Shown: piece by piece, positions 52,682 through 61,914 of the stretch
Layout of the letters: each line of letters begins with the position of its first letter
How positions within the stretch are numbered: the first letter of the stretch is position 1
Assembly: GCA_964404895.1 (NCBI GenBank)
Contig: CAYOLV010000001.1
Location: 1,131,039 to 1,195,038 of the forward strand
Reading direction: 5' to 3'
Source: JBGSUZ01 sp964404895
GTDB lineage: Bacteria > Bacillota > Clostridia > Peptostreptococcales > Acidaminobacteraceae
Length of the DNA: 64,000 nucleotides
The notes under the pieces: generated by a model
What the model was told of the DNA's origin: nothing
Databases searched by the model: none
What the model saw: only the letters and a program-made list of their open reading frames with translations
Translations under genes and position numbers: made by a program

Positions 52682-52730
52682 TGATTTAATCAATAATAAA
52701 TGACAAAATATAACAAATAAGGTGATGTTT

Positions 52731-53222
52731 ATGACAAAATGGCAATCGAACTTAATTATTTTGGGAATGATGGTGGTAGGTCTGCAATTAGCCGCCCCAG
52801 AGGTGGATCGACTGTTTTATAAAGAGATCCCTAGGGCACCAGAAAAAGTAATAAGCAAAACAGAAAATGTCAGTTCAACTCAAGGTCAAAACCAGAATGA
52901 GGTGCAAATTGCACCAAAAAATGCTACAATTAGTGTTAGTGCCCAAAAGGAGAATGCGCCTTCAGGCACCGAAACCAATAATCAATCTTCAAATATAGGA
53001 AATTCCAGTGTGCCTTCAATGGCAAATGCTTTGACCTGGGCTGAGTTCAATCAAATGGATCAGTCTCAGCTCGAAAAAATTAACGGCGTTGGACCAGTGT
53101 TAGCACAGCGTATTTTAGAATACCGGAGTGCCCACGGAAACTTTGATTCCTTTGAGGATCTGAATAAAGTGAAAGGCATCGGCCCGAAACTGCTGGAAAA
53201 GATCAAAAAACAGTTTAACTGA
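52731..53222 (+). CDS. ComEA-like helix-hairpin-helix protein
   Basis: The protein of about 163 residues has an N-terminal membrane helix (about 6-22), a Gln/Asn/Ser-rich linker and a C-terminal helix-hairpin-helix pair (about 100-163; KINGVGPVLAQRILEYR and VKGIGPKLLEKIKK). This is the architecture of ComEA, the surface DNA receptor for natural transformation, though other small HhH proteins look similar. AAGGTGAT precedes the ATG at 52731. comEB/comEC are not next to it; the selD gene follows after 13 bases, so it may share its transcript with the selenocysteine operon. Confidence 0.85.
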   Translation: MTKWQSNLIILGMMVVGLQLAAPEVDRLFYKEIPRAPEKVISKTENVSSTQGQNQNEVQIAPKNATISVSAQKENAPSGTETNNQSSNIGNSSVPSMANALTWAEFNQMDQSQLEKINGVGPVLAQRILEYRSAHGNFDSFEDLNKVKGIGPKLLEKIKKQFN

Positions 53223-53235
53223 TGGAGGTGAACAC

Positions 53236-54288
53236 ATGGGTGATTTTACAAAAGTCAAATTGACTCAATATGCGCAAACTGCTGGCTGAGCCGCTAAAAT
53301 AGGTCCTGAGACCCTTGCACAAGTTTTGTGCAAACTCCCTAAATTCAGCGACGAGAATCTCCTTGTTGGCGTTGAAACATCCGATGATGCCGCTGTCTAT
53401 AAAATAAACAACACACAAGCGGTGATTCAAACACTAGATTTCTTTACTCCTGTGGTAGATGACCCCTATGACTTCGGCCAAATTGCGGCCGCCAATTCTT
53501 TAAGCGATGTCTATGCCATGGGCGGAGTGCCCACGTTGGCACTGAATATTGTGGGCTTCCCAAATTGCCTCGACATAGAAATCTTAGGAGAAATCCTGAG
53601 AGGGGGCGCAGACAAGGTCATGGAAGCTGGGGCACTCTTAGTCGGCGGACATTCAATTACGGATCAGGAGCCTAAATATGGGCTCTCAGTTATGGGAATG
53701 GTACACCCTGACGAAGTATTAATCAATGCCAATGCGAAACCAGGAGATGTACTGATTTTGACCAAACCCATTGGACTGGGCATATTGAATACTTGTATGA
53801 AAGAAGATCTTCTCACAAATGAGCAGCTCCAAGGAGCCATCGACTGTATGAAGACCTTAAATAAAGATGCGGCTATAGAAATGATTAAAATTAAACCCAA
53901 TTCCTGTACGGACATTACAGGTTTTGGCTTGCTAGGACACGTTTATGAAATGGCAGAGGGCAGTCATACCAATATGACGCTGTATTATGACCAAATTCCT
54001 GTTTTAGACGGTGCTATCGAATTTGCCAAAATGGGCATTATCCCTGCGGGGACTTATAGAAACAGAGACCATGTGGGCAAGGCGGCTAAACTCAGCGTCA
54101 ACCTTCCGGACTACGCCGCGGATCTCCTTTTTGACCCGCAAACTTCTGGGGGACTGCTCATAGCCTTACCTGAAGAAAAAGCGGCGCAACTGATGAAAGC
54201 TTATGAGGGACTACTTAAATTGCCATATGCCGTGATTGGCAAAGTGGAAACTTTTGATCCTACAAAGGCCATTATTGAAGTTGTTTAA
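53236..54288 (+). CDS. selD: Selenophosphate synthetase, itself a selenoprotein
   Basis: SelD makes selenophosphate from selenide and ATP. The complete frame opens with ATG at 53236 after GGAGGTGAAC. Codon 18 is an in-frame TGA at 53287-53289 in the context TAG-Sec-AAK, exactly where E. coli SelD has catalytic Cys17, so it encodes selenocysteine. The second Cys of the E. coli motif is alanine here. Downstream segments SDDAAVYKI, DPYDFGQIAAANSLSDVYAMGG and GGHSITDQEPKYG are typical; the middle one is written only in part as DFGQIAAANSLSDVYAMG. The protein is 350 residues. A conventional gene caller would start it at about 53326 and lose 30 residues. Confidence 0.95.
53287..53333 (+). promoter_or_regulatory. 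UGA selenocysteine codon and candidate bSECIS hairpin of selD
   Basis: The TGA at 53287-53289 is followed at 53315-53333 by a perfect 7-bp hairpin, TTGCACA / TGTGCAA, with loop AGTTT. The distance and loop fit a bacterial SECIS element read by SelB, although such elements vary widely in sequence. Confidence 0.65.
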
Positions 54289-54327
54289 GCGATCCATTAA
54301 AAATATAGAGTTTGCGGAGGCATTTTC

Positions 54328-55740
54328 ATGAAACAAACCTTATTGAGAAGTATTCCGAAAATAGATGAATTACTCTTAGTGCCTGAAATCGTGAGTAGAC
54401 TGGATACGGTGCCGAGAGATTTGGTCATTGCCATTATTCGAGAAGTCGTACAACAAGTCAGGGACTTGATATTGTCTCTCAGTGACAGCGAACTTCAAAG
54501 TCATAAGGGTCTTGATCAGCAGGCAATTGTAGGCAAAATAGTGGCGCAAATTGACCATGAGTCTGACTACAGCCTCAAACGGGTCATCAATACCACTGGG
54601 GTTGTGCTGCATACCAATCTTGGGCGGAGTTTGTTGCCTAAGGGGATGATGGCCCACATTAACGACGTGGCTTCTGGCTATTCCACCCTTGAGTTTGACA
54701 TTGAAAACGGTAAGCGAGGCTCTCGCTACAGCCACGTGGAGCAACTGCTCTGTAGAATTACTGGGGCAGAAGGGGCTTTAGTCGTGAACAATAATGCGGC
54801 GGCGGTCTTACTGGCTTTGAGCACCGTTGCAAATGGCAAAGAAGTAGTGGTTAGCAGAGGACAACTGGTGGAAATAGGTGGCGCGTTCAGAGTGCCTGAA
54901 GTTATGAAACAAGGCGGTGCAACTCTTGTAGAAGTTGGAACTACCAACAAAACCCATTTGAGAGATTATGAAGCCGTTATCAACGAAAATACGGGAGCAG
55001 TCTTAAAAGTGCATACCAGTAACTATCGCATTCTAGGCTTTACAGAAGAAGTGGATTCCGATGTTCTATGCCAAATGTGCCATGAAAAGGGCGTTTTAGT
55101 GATGGAAGACATTGGGAGCGGCTCTCTCATCGACTTATCCAAATATGGTTTGACCAAAGAACCTACGGTTATGGAAGCCATAGATTCAGGTATGGATGTG
55201 GTCATGTTTAGCGGTGACAAAATGCTGGGAGGTCCTCAAGCGGGTATTCTGGTTGGCAAAAAAGTTTGGATAGACAAAATGAAAAAGAATCAGCTGACCA
55301 GAGCTCTCAGAGTAGATAAATTAACACTTTCAGCTCTAGAAGCAACCCTTAAATTCTATTTAGATGAAGAAACTGCAGTTCAAGAAATTCCGACCCTTCG
55401 CATGTTGACCCTGACAAAAGAAGCGGTGACGGTTGAAGCAGAAAAACTCCTTAAAGCTATTCAAAGCCATGAAACACTCAGCAAGAAAGTAAGCTGTCAT
55501 TTGACAGAGGGCTACTCAGAAGTAGGGGGCGGTTCTATGCCGATGGAAAAACTGGCAACGAAACTGGTCAGTATCAAGCCTACCGATATTTCTATTAATA
55601 CGACAACGGAAAGACTTAGAAAATTACCTGTTCCAGTCATTGTCAGGGTAGAGTCCGACCAAATTCTCATTGACCCGAGAACTTTGCAAGAGGGCGAACT
55701 TGAAGAAGTTGTGGCGGCTCTGGTTGCCGTAACGGAATAA
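54328..55740 (+). CDS. selA: L-seryl-tRNA(Sec) selenium transferase
   Basis: SelA, 470 residues, converts seryl-tRNA(Sec) to selenocysteinyl-tRNA(Sec) with selenophosphate from SelD. It is a PLP enzyme; the cofactor lysine is K298 in FSGDKMLGGPQAG. The N-terminal RVINTTGVVLHTNLGRS and GSRYSHVE segments are typical. GCGGAGG precedes the ATG. It is the second gene of selD-selA-selB. Confidence 0.96.
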   Translation: MKQTLLRSIPKIDELLLVPEIVSRLDTVPRDLVIAIIREVVQQVRDLILSLSDSELQSHKGLDQQAIVGKIVAQIDHESDYSLKRVINTTGVVLHTNLGRSLLPKGMMAHINDVASGYSTLEFDIENGKRGSRYSHVEQLLCRITGAEGALVVNNNAAAVLLALSTVANGKEVVVSRGQLVEIGGAFRVPEVMKQGGATLVEVGTTNKTHLRDYEAVINENTGAVLKVHTSNYRILGFTEEVDSDVLCQMCHEKGVLVMEDIGSGSLIDLSKYGLTKEPTVMEAIDSGMDVVMFSGDKMLGGPQAGILVGKKVWIDKMKKNQLTRALRVDKLTLSALEATLKFYLDEETAVQEIPTLRMLTLTKEAVTVEAEKLLKAIQSHETLSKKVSCHLTEGYSEVGGGSMPMEKLATKLVSIKPTDISINTTTERLRKLPVPVIVRVESDQILIDPRTLQEGELEEVVAALVAVTE

Positions 55741-55749
55741 GGAGGGTTT

Positions 55750-57642
55750 ATGAGTCACGTTATTATTGGCACTGCAGGACATATAGACCACGGTAAAACC
55801 ACTCTGATCAAACGATTGACGGGCATTGAAACCGATCGATTGGAAGAGGAAAAACGCCGCGGGATCACCATAGACTTAGGCTTTGCCTTTTTCGACCTCC
55901 CAAGCGGGAAACGAGCAGGCATTGTAGACGTACCAGGGCACGAACGTTTTATCAAAAATATGCTGGCTGGGGTCAGCGGCATTGACTTAGTACTTCTAGT
56001 TATTTCAGCCGATGAGGGCGTTATGCCCCAGACTCAGGAACACTTAGATATTTTAAGCCTTCTTGAAGTCAAGAAAGGCATTGTGGTTTTGACAAAATCC
56101 GATTTAGTAGAACCAGAATGGCTGGAAATGGTTAAAGAAGAAATCAAAGAGAAATTAAAAGGCACCTTTCTTGAAAGTGCGCCAATGATCCCCGTTTCAG
56201 CAGTAAGCGGCAGTGGGATCCAAGAGTTGATAAAGGTTATCGATGATATGGTGGAGACTGTACCCGTTAAACGGACACAAGATGCCGCAAGACTTCCTGT
56301 AGATAGAGTTTTTACAATGACAGGGTTTGGAACGGTTGTGACAGGTACTCTTACCGAGGGGATACTACAGGAAGGTCAGACCTTGAATCTGTTCCCAAGT
56401 GGAATGGAAGTTAAGGTTAGGAAACTTCAAGTTCATTCTCAGGAGGTGCCAACAGCCTTTGCGGGACAACGTGTGGCAGTGAACTTATCCAATGTGAAGA
56501 AAACAGATATTCACAGAGGAGACGTGCTAGCGGCGCCAAACTCTCTCAAAACCAGCCATATGATAGACGTGGAAATGAAGCTTCTCAGCAGTTACCACAG
56601 AGAAATTCCAAACTGGACGAGGTTGAGACTGTATCAGGGGACTAAGGAAGTGCTTTGCCGCTTGGTGCTCCTTGACAGAGAGGTTTTAAAACCTGGTGAA
56701 ACTTGTTATGCCCAGTTGAGACTGGAAGAAGCCGTGGCCTTTAAGTACAACGATCGCTTTGTTCTCAGATTTTATTCACCACTGGAAACCATTGGCGGCG
56801 GAAAAGTATTAGACCCCAATGCCATCAAGCATAAAAGGTTTAAAGAGGACGTGATTGAGGCCTTCATTCAAAAACAAAGCGGAGACCATGACACCTTTAT
56901 GGCGGATGCTTTGTATCGACTGAGCCCGACACTGCCTAATATTTCTGCTCTAACGGAACAATCTGGAATTGTGAAAGACGAAGTCCTTCGCATGATGGGA
57001 ACCTTTATAGAAGCAGGTATGGCAGTTCAAATTGGCGATGTCTATTTGCATATGGCTTTCATTGAGGAAATGGCAGAAGAATTGATCAAAACCCTCAATG
57101 ATTTCCATGCCAAAAATCCGTTGAAGGCTGGGATGGGGAAAGAAGAGCTCAGAACTCGAATTTTCAAAGCTTCTAAGGTAAAGATTTTCGATGAATTATT
57201 GAATATTTATATCAAAAAAGATATGATTAGACTTGAAGGACAATTTATTTCGCTTAAGACTTTTGAAATTGAGCTAAGTAAGGAACAACAGGCCAAGAAA
57301 AAGTTGCTGATAGAGACTTATTTAGAAGCAAAATTCTCACCGATCAATACGGTCGAACAGTTGACAAAACTGCATTTCGGCAGTAAAGATCAACCTATTG
57401 TAGATTATTGTCTTGCCATTGGCGAACTAGTTAAGTTAGATGAGGGGTTATTCATTCATTCGAAATGGCTTGGGGAAGCCAAATCGAAACTGACGACGTA
57501 TTTTGAGACACATGACACTGTTGAATTAGGGGATTTTAGGGATTTGCTCGGCACATCCAGAAAAGTTGCTGTACTGATCTTAGAGTATTTTGACAATATC
57601 AAGTTCACAGTAAGAAATGAGAATCAACGTCGTTTAAAATAA
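55750..57642 (+). CDS. selB: Selenocysteine-specific elongation factor SelB
   Basis: SelB, 630 residues, delivers selenocysteinyl-tRNA to UGA codons with a SECIS hairpin. The GTPase domain shows GHIDHGKTTL, DVPGHERFIK and TKSDL. EF-Tu-like domains II and III follow, then C-terminal winged-helix domains (about 380-630) that bind SECIS RNA. AAGGAGG precedes the ATG. No tRNA-Sec gene is visible in the window, so selC must lie elsewhere. Confidence 0.96.
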   Translation: MSHVIIGTAGHIDHGKTTLIKRLTGIETDRLEEEKRRGITIDLGFAFFDLPSGKRAGIVDVPGHERFIKNMLAGVSGIDLVLLVISADEGVMPQTQEHLDILSLLEVKKGIVVLTKSDLVEPEWLEMVKEEIKEKLKGTFLESAPMIPVSAVSGSGIQELIKVIDDMVETVPVKRTQDAARLPVDRVFTMTGFGTVVTGTLTEGILQEGQTLNLFPSGMEVKVRKLQVHSQEVPTAFAGQRVAVNLSNVKKTDIHRGDVLAAPNSLKTSHMIDVEMKLLSSYHREIPNWTRLRLYQGTKEVLCRLVLLDREVLKPGETCYAQLRLEEAVAFKYNDRFVLRFYSPLETIGGGKVLDPNAIKHKRFKEDVIEAFIQKQSGDHDTFMADALYRLSPTLPNISALTEQSGIVKDEVLRMMGTFIEAGMAVQIGDVYLHMAFIEEMAEELIKTLNDFHAKNPLKAGMGKEELRTRIFKASKVKIFDELLNIYIKKDMIRLEGQFISLKTFEIELSKEQQAKKKLLIETYLEAKFSPINTVEQLTKLHFGSKDQPIVDYCLAIGELVKLDEGLFIHSKWLGEAKSKLTTYFETHDTVELGDFRDLLGTSRKVAVLILEYFDNIKFTVRNENQRRLK

Positions 57643-57661
57643 GTTAGGGGAAGGTGTACGC

Positions 57662-58351
57662 ATGGAAGACAGAATTCTCGTCGTTGACGATGAACCGATT
57701 TTGCTGAAAGGATTAAAATTCAGCTTAGAACAAGATGGATATGAGGTAGACGTTGCTATGGATGGCAACGAAGCCTATGACAAAATTATGAATCAAACCT
57801 ATCAACTCGTAGTATTAGACTTAATGCTGCCAGGGATAGACGGCCTTGAAGTTTGTAAAAAGGTGAGAGAAACCTCAATGGTTCCCATTATCATTTTAAC
57901 CGCTAAAGGTGAAGATTCAAGCAAGGTATTAGGACTTGAATATGGGGCAGACGACTATCTGACAAAACCCTTCAACATTTTAGAACTGAAGGCGAGAATT
58001 AAAGCCATTCTCAGACGTGTCAGCGTTTCCGAAACCATTACGACCAGCAGTGTCATTACTGTAGGGGAATTTATCATCAACACCCTAGGTCGCAAAGTTT
58101 CAATTAAGAGCAGAGAAATTAATTTGACGGCGAAAGAGTTTGACTTGCTCTTACTCTTAGTCATTAATAAAGATAAAGTTTTTTCAAGAGAGGAGCTTCT
58201 TGAAAAAATTTGGGGCTATGAATACTTTGGAGATGTGAGAACAGTAGACGTTCACATTAGACGACTTAGAGAAAAAATCGAAGAAAATTCATCTCAGCCT
58301 GAGTTCATAATGACTAAATGGGGCGTTGGATATTTTTTCAAAGACAAATAA
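57662..58351 (+). CDS. OmpR-family response regulator of the GerMN triad
   Basis: The 229-residue protein has a receiver domain (DDEP near residue 10, phosphoacceptor in LDLMLPG, VTAKG-like and YLTKPFN motifs) and a winged-helix domain ending WGVGYFFK. It is 19 bases after selB but is probably a separate functional unit with the kinase and GerMN genes behind it. The kinase gene start lies inside its last codons. The signal and regulon are unknown. Confidence 0.92.
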   Translation: MEDRILVVDDEPILLKGLKFSLEQDGYEVDVAMDGNEAYDKIMNQTYQLVVLDLMLPGIDGLEVCKKVRETSMVPIIILTAKGEDSSKVLGLEYGADDYLTKPFNILELKARIKAILRRVSVSETITTSSVITVGEFIINTLGRKVSIKSREINLTAKEFDLLLLLVINKDKVFSREELLEKIWGYEYFGDVRTVDVHIRRLREKIEENSSQPEFIMTKWGVGYFFKDK

Positions 58352-59765
58352 AAAGAAGTTCTTTTCAATCAGGTGGAAACTCGTTTCCACCTATTTGTTA
58401 TTAGTCGTCTTAACGCTGATCCTGATGACGAGTTTTATGACCAACACCATTAAAACATCGTCCATCAACGATCGAGCAACCTATCTAATGACGCAATCCA
58501 ATATTCTCTCCAACCAAATCGCTCCGAATTACTATGGCATCCAAAAAGAGAACACCAAAGCTTATATTGAAGAACTCATTAAAGGCTTTAGTATGGACAT
58601 AAACGCCAGATATCTGCTTCTGGACGTCAGAGGCAATGTTCAAGCCGATGCTTACGACGACCGGCTCAATACAAATTTGATTGCAGTGCCTGAAGTTAGG
58701 GCTGCTATTTACGGTGAAAATAGGTCCAATATTTACAAGTTGCCTAATGGCGAAAATGTCATGTATGTGGCAGTTCCCGTTATGGACAGCAATACAGTCA
58801 TAGGCGTGGTTTTAGCGTCAGATTCTATAGACGACATTATTGATAATGTAGACAAAATCATGAGCAGAGTCTTGTTGTTATCAACCTTAGGCCTTCTGAT
58901 TACAGGGTTTATCAGCTTCGTTTTTGCAGATGTTATTTCTAAACCCATTGAGAATATGCGAGTCTTGGTCAATGACTTTACAAAAGGCAAATTTGATACC
59001 CGCATTCAAGTGGATAGTTACGACGAAATAGGACAACTAGGGGAAACCTTCAACGATATGGCGGCGCAAATCCATCAGGTGGATGAGAACCGCAAGCAGT
59101 TTGTTTCCAACGTTTCTCATGAACTCAGAACCCCTTTGACTTCTCTGAATATTATTTCAGAGTCTTTGCTCCTTCAAGAGCACTGGGAAGAGCCTATTTA
59201 TAGAGAGTTTCTTGGAGATATTGAAAGTGAAGTAAAGCGTCTCAACGAAATCATCGACAGCTTATTGTATTTGGTGGATGTTGAGAAAAAAGAACTGAAG
59301 CTAGATCAACAACTATGCTATATCAACTACTTGATAGAAAATGTACTCAAACACCTGAAACCTATAGCGGATCGGAAGCACATCAGCATGAAGTTTGAGG
59401 AATATGAAAAGGTACAAATTCTAGTAGATCAAGGGAAAATACAACAATGCCTCATCAACATCGTCAACAATGCCATCAAGTATACGCCAGAAGGTGGTAA
59501 CGTTACGGTACGATTGGCAATGGACAAAAATGAGGTTGTTATTGCAGTCAAAGACACGGGCATAGGGATCCCAGAAGAAGATCATGCTAAAATTTTCGAT
59601 CGATTCTACCGGGTTGACCGAGCGAGAGCTAGAACTACTGGGGGCTCAGGTCTAGGATTATCCATCGTTAAACAAATTGTATTATTACACAATGGCAGCA
59701 TTTCCGTGGAGAGCACAGTCAATGTAGGAACGACCGTGTTTATTCATCTGCCATATCGTGTGTGA
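58326..59765 (+). CDS. Membrane sensor histidine kinase
   Basis: The 479-residue kinase has a first membrane helix (about 18-40), an extracellular domain of about 130 residues, a second helix (about 180-203), a HAMP domain, HisKA with the phosphohistidine in VSHELRTPL, and an ATPase domain (NIVNNAIKYTPEGG, DTGIGIP, GGSGLGLSIVK). The start is TTG at 58326, inside the response regulator gene (26-base overlap); no better start lies before the first helix, so translation is probably coupled. It resembles PhoR/MtrB-type kinases. Confidence 0.9.
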   Translation: MDIFSKTNKKKFFSIRWKLVSTYLLLVVLTLILMTSFMTNTIKTSSINDRATYLMTQSNILSNQIAPNYYGIQKENTKAYIEELIKGFSMDINARYLLLDVRGNVQADAYDDRLNTNLIAVPEVRAAIYGENRSNIYKLPNGENVMYVAVPVMDSNTVIGVVLASDSIDDIIDNVDKIMSRVLLLSTLGLLITGFISFVFADVISKPIENMRVLVNDFTKGKFDTRIQVDSYDEIGQLGETFNDMAAQIHQVDENRKQFVSNVSHELRTPLTSLNIISESLLLQEHWEEPIYREFLGDIESEVKRLNEIIDSLLYLVDVEKKELKLDQQLCYINYLIENVLKHLKPIADRKHISMKFEEYEKVQILVDQGKIQQCLINIVNNAIKYTPEGGNVTVRLAMDKNEVVIAVKDTGIGIPEEDHAKIFDRFYRVDRARARTTGGSGLGLSIVKQIVLLHNGSISVESTVNVGTTVFIHLPYRV

Positions 59766-59778
59766 TGGAGGGTCGAAG

Positions 59779-60663
59779 ATGAAAGTATCCTTGAAGTATT
59801 CTATCATTATGACGGCACTCTTTATCATTTTGGCTATCGCAACAATTTCTGGGTATTATATCAATAACACGGATTTTCTCGCTACAGAACTCAGCGGAGA
59901 ACTGGCCGTCTATCCTAAACCAGACAATATGAAAGTCCGTTATAAGTTTTACTTCCCTTATCAGAATAAGCTCAGAACTGAAGAACGAGTCATTACGGTG
60001 AATGAAGACCGAATCGAGTTGGCAGTTATGGATCAAATGATGAAAGGTCCTAAAAATACTTATTTCTCAACACCTTTTGGTGAAGGCTCTAAGATTTTAG
60101 ACGTGAACATCAGCAATAATATTTGCTATGTCAGTGTTTCCAATGATTTTATCAATCAAAAATGGCTGGCAAACGAAGAAAATATGTTGTATTTGTATTC
60201 CATTGTCAATACCTTCACAGAAATTGAAGGGGTTCATAAGGTTCAGGTGCTGATTGAGGGTCGGAAAAAAGACGTGAAAATTGGCAATATTAGCTTGAAT
60301 CAGACCTTAGCCCGAAATGACGATTATATCTATGTGAAGCGGCGGTTTCCTTCGGATGTTGTAGCTGAGTTTATTGACTATATCATCGAGCTTAGATATG
60401 ACAAAGCCTACGGCTACCTTTCTAAGGAAAGCAAGGCCAGCTATTCATACGATGAGTTTAAAACCGCGGCGGAAGCCCATTTTGGAGCCTATAAAGGCTT
60501 TAGGAGAACCATTACTTTTTCAGGTGAACTTGGGGGTGCATGGCATGTATATGTTAAGTACGTCAATTATGACAAGCTGGACCCGCAATTTGTCACTAAG
60601 AAGTTTGACCTGATCAAAATGGTGGAAGAAGATGGGGAATGGAAAATTAACTTTAAGAAATGA
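59779..60663 (+). CDS. Membrane-anchored GerMN-domain protein
   Basis: The 294-residue protein has an N-terminal membrane helix (about 9-28) with no lipobox, and an extracellular GerMN domain (about 70-180; FSTPFGEGSKILDVNISNN and NTFTEIEGVHKVQVLIEG). A C-terminal segment (about 195-294) looks like a small alpha/beta domain. GerMN occurs in GerM of spore formers and in LpqB of actinobacteria. Its place directly after a response regulator and kinase recalls MtrA-MtrB-LpqB, so it may modulate the kinase. GGAGGGT precedes the ATG at 59779. Confidence 0.85.
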   Translation: MKVSLKYSIIMTALFIILAIATISGYYINNTDFLATELSGELAVYPKPDNMKVRYKFYFPYQNKLRTEERVITVNEDRIELAVMDQMMKGPKNTYFSTPFGEGSKILDVNISNNICYVSVSNDFINQKWLANEENMLYLYSIVNTFTEIEGVHKVQVLIEGRKKDVKIGNISLNQTLARNDDYIYVKRRFPSDVVAEFIDYIIELRYDKAYGYLSKESKASYSYDEFKTAAEAHFGAYKGFRRTITFSGELGGAWHVYVKYVNYDKLDPQFVTKKFDLIKMVEEDGEWKINFKK

Positions 60664-60683
60664 CCAAAGAGGAGGCTTGTCCT

Positions 60684-60884
60684 ATGAACGTTGTCACAAA
60701 AGTAAGGGCTAAAGATACACTTAGAATTCACTTCACTACCGTCGGTCATGTGTATGACGTCATTGAGTCCGATGAAGAATGTTATAAAATTCATGACGAC
60801 CGTGGACGAGATAACTGGGTGCCTTTCCGCTATTTTGAAGTTGTGGCATCTGAAAACGATGAAAATTCAGACAAATCAAAGTAA
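60684..60884 (+). CDS. Small conserved-type protein of unknown function
   Basis: This 66-residue protein has a compact beta-rich pattern (RIHFTTVGHVYDVIESDEECYKIHDD, seen in part) and the motif NWVPFRYFEVV, suggesting an SH3-like fold, followed by an acidic tail. I do not recognise a named family. The start at 60684 follows GAGGAGGC; an upstream in-frame ATG at 60660 would overlap the GerMN gene stop. A terminator follows, so it is the last gene of this unit. Confidence 0.6.
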   Translation: MNVVTKVRAKDTLRIHFTTVGHVYDVIESDEECYKIHDDRGRDNWVPFRYFEVVASENDENSDKSK

Positions 60885-60889
60885 AGTTA

Positions 60890-60920
60890 CAAGAGAACCT
60901 AAATGGTTCTCTTTTCTTTT
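60890..60920 (+). terminator. Rho-independent terminator after the small protein gene
   Basis: AGAGAACC / GGTTCTCT with a 5-base loop is followed by a T-rich tract. Confidence 0.9.
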
Positions 60921-60969
60921 GTAATTTGTTATCATGAAAGCAAGTGATACAATTTAATGGAGGGCAACA

Positions 60970-61866
60970 ATGAAAAAGAAAAAAAGCAATTTACATAAGG
61001 GTTTGGTGGATGCAATCTATGTTCTTTTAGGCTGTATTTTTCTTTCCTTCTCAATTACAGTGATACTTAAGCCTAACAATCTCATCACAGGTGGCATAAC
61101 GGGTTTATCCATCGTCCTTGAGAAAGTAGTTGGGGTGCCTTATACTTGGCTGTATTACGGACTTTCAATGATCGTCTTAGCAGCAACCTATTTTACCTTA
61201 GGTAAAAATGAAGCTAAAAAAATACTGATGCTTTCTATTATTTTCCCAGTGGTGCTCATCGCTTTCGATGTTTTGTTTAAGGACAGCAACTTAAACTTAA
61301 CGGAAGGGGATATGTTCCTATCTTCAATCTATTACGGTATTTTAGGGGGAATCGGTGTAGGGCTCTTCTTTATCAGGGGCTATTCCTCAGGGGGTTCCGA
61401 CTCTATTGCCAAAATACTCCATATTAAACTTTTTCCATTCATCTCACTGAGCCAACTTATGGCTGGATTAGATATAATGGTTATCTGCTCATCTATTTTT
61501 GTATTCGATATCCATACAGCCTTGTATGCGGTATTAACACAGTTAGTCTTCATGAAATCAGTTGAAGCCGTCTTATACGGATTCTCAAGCAAATTGGTAA
61601 AACTGGAAATACTCAGTGAAGAAGTGGATGAAATTGAAGCCTTTATCTTAAGCCATATCAAAAGAGGCGTGACCAAATATCCAATCGTCGGGGCATATTC
61701 AAATTTGATGCGTACAAAATTAGTCACCATCTGTTCTCAAAGGGAGTCCATGCTCATCAAACAAAAAATCTCAGAAGTGGACCAAAAAGCTTTCGTCAGC
61801 GTGGAACAAGTTAGCTCAGTTTGGGGTATCGGTGTAGGTTTTGACAGCTTAAGCAATAATGAGTAA
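60970..61866 (+). CDS. YitT family (DUF161/DUF2179) membrane protein
   Basis: The 298-residue protein has six predicted membrane helices with the family segments SITVILKPNNLITGGITGLSI (seen as VILKPNNLITGGITG) and GLFFIRGYSSGGSDSIAKIL. A C-terminal DUF2179 cytoplasmic domain (about 215-290) contains KRGVTKYPIVGAYS. Function is not established in the family; transport is suspected. GGAGGG precedes the ATG. Confidence 0.9.
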   Translation: MKKKKSNLHKGLVDAIYVLLGCIFLSFSITVILKPNNLITGGITGLSIVLEKVVGVPYTWLYYGLSMIVLAATYFTLGKNEAKKILMLSIIFPVVLIAFDVLFKDSNLNLTEGDMFLSSIYYGILGGIGVGLFFIRGYSSGGSDSIAKILHIKLFPFISLSQLMAGLDIMVICSSIFVFDIHTALYAVLTQLVFMKSVEAVLYGFSSKLVKLEILSEEVDEIEAFILSHIKRGVTKYPIVGAYSNLMRTKLVTICSQRESMLIKQKISEVDQKAFVSVEQVSSVWGIGVGFDSLSNNE

Positions 61867-61914
61867 TCTTTTAGTCGATGTAAAAACGTCTCATATCACA
61901 TAAAGGGGATTCTT

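Noticed and set aside
57643..57661. selC (tRNA-Sec) after selB
   Set aside because: The gap is only 19 bases, and no tRNA-like structure with a long acceptor arm was seen elsewhere in the window.
58326..58351. Frameshift joining response regulator and kinase
   Set aside because: Both reading frames are complete, with a full winged helix before and a full first membrane helix after; a simple overlap with coupled translation explains it.
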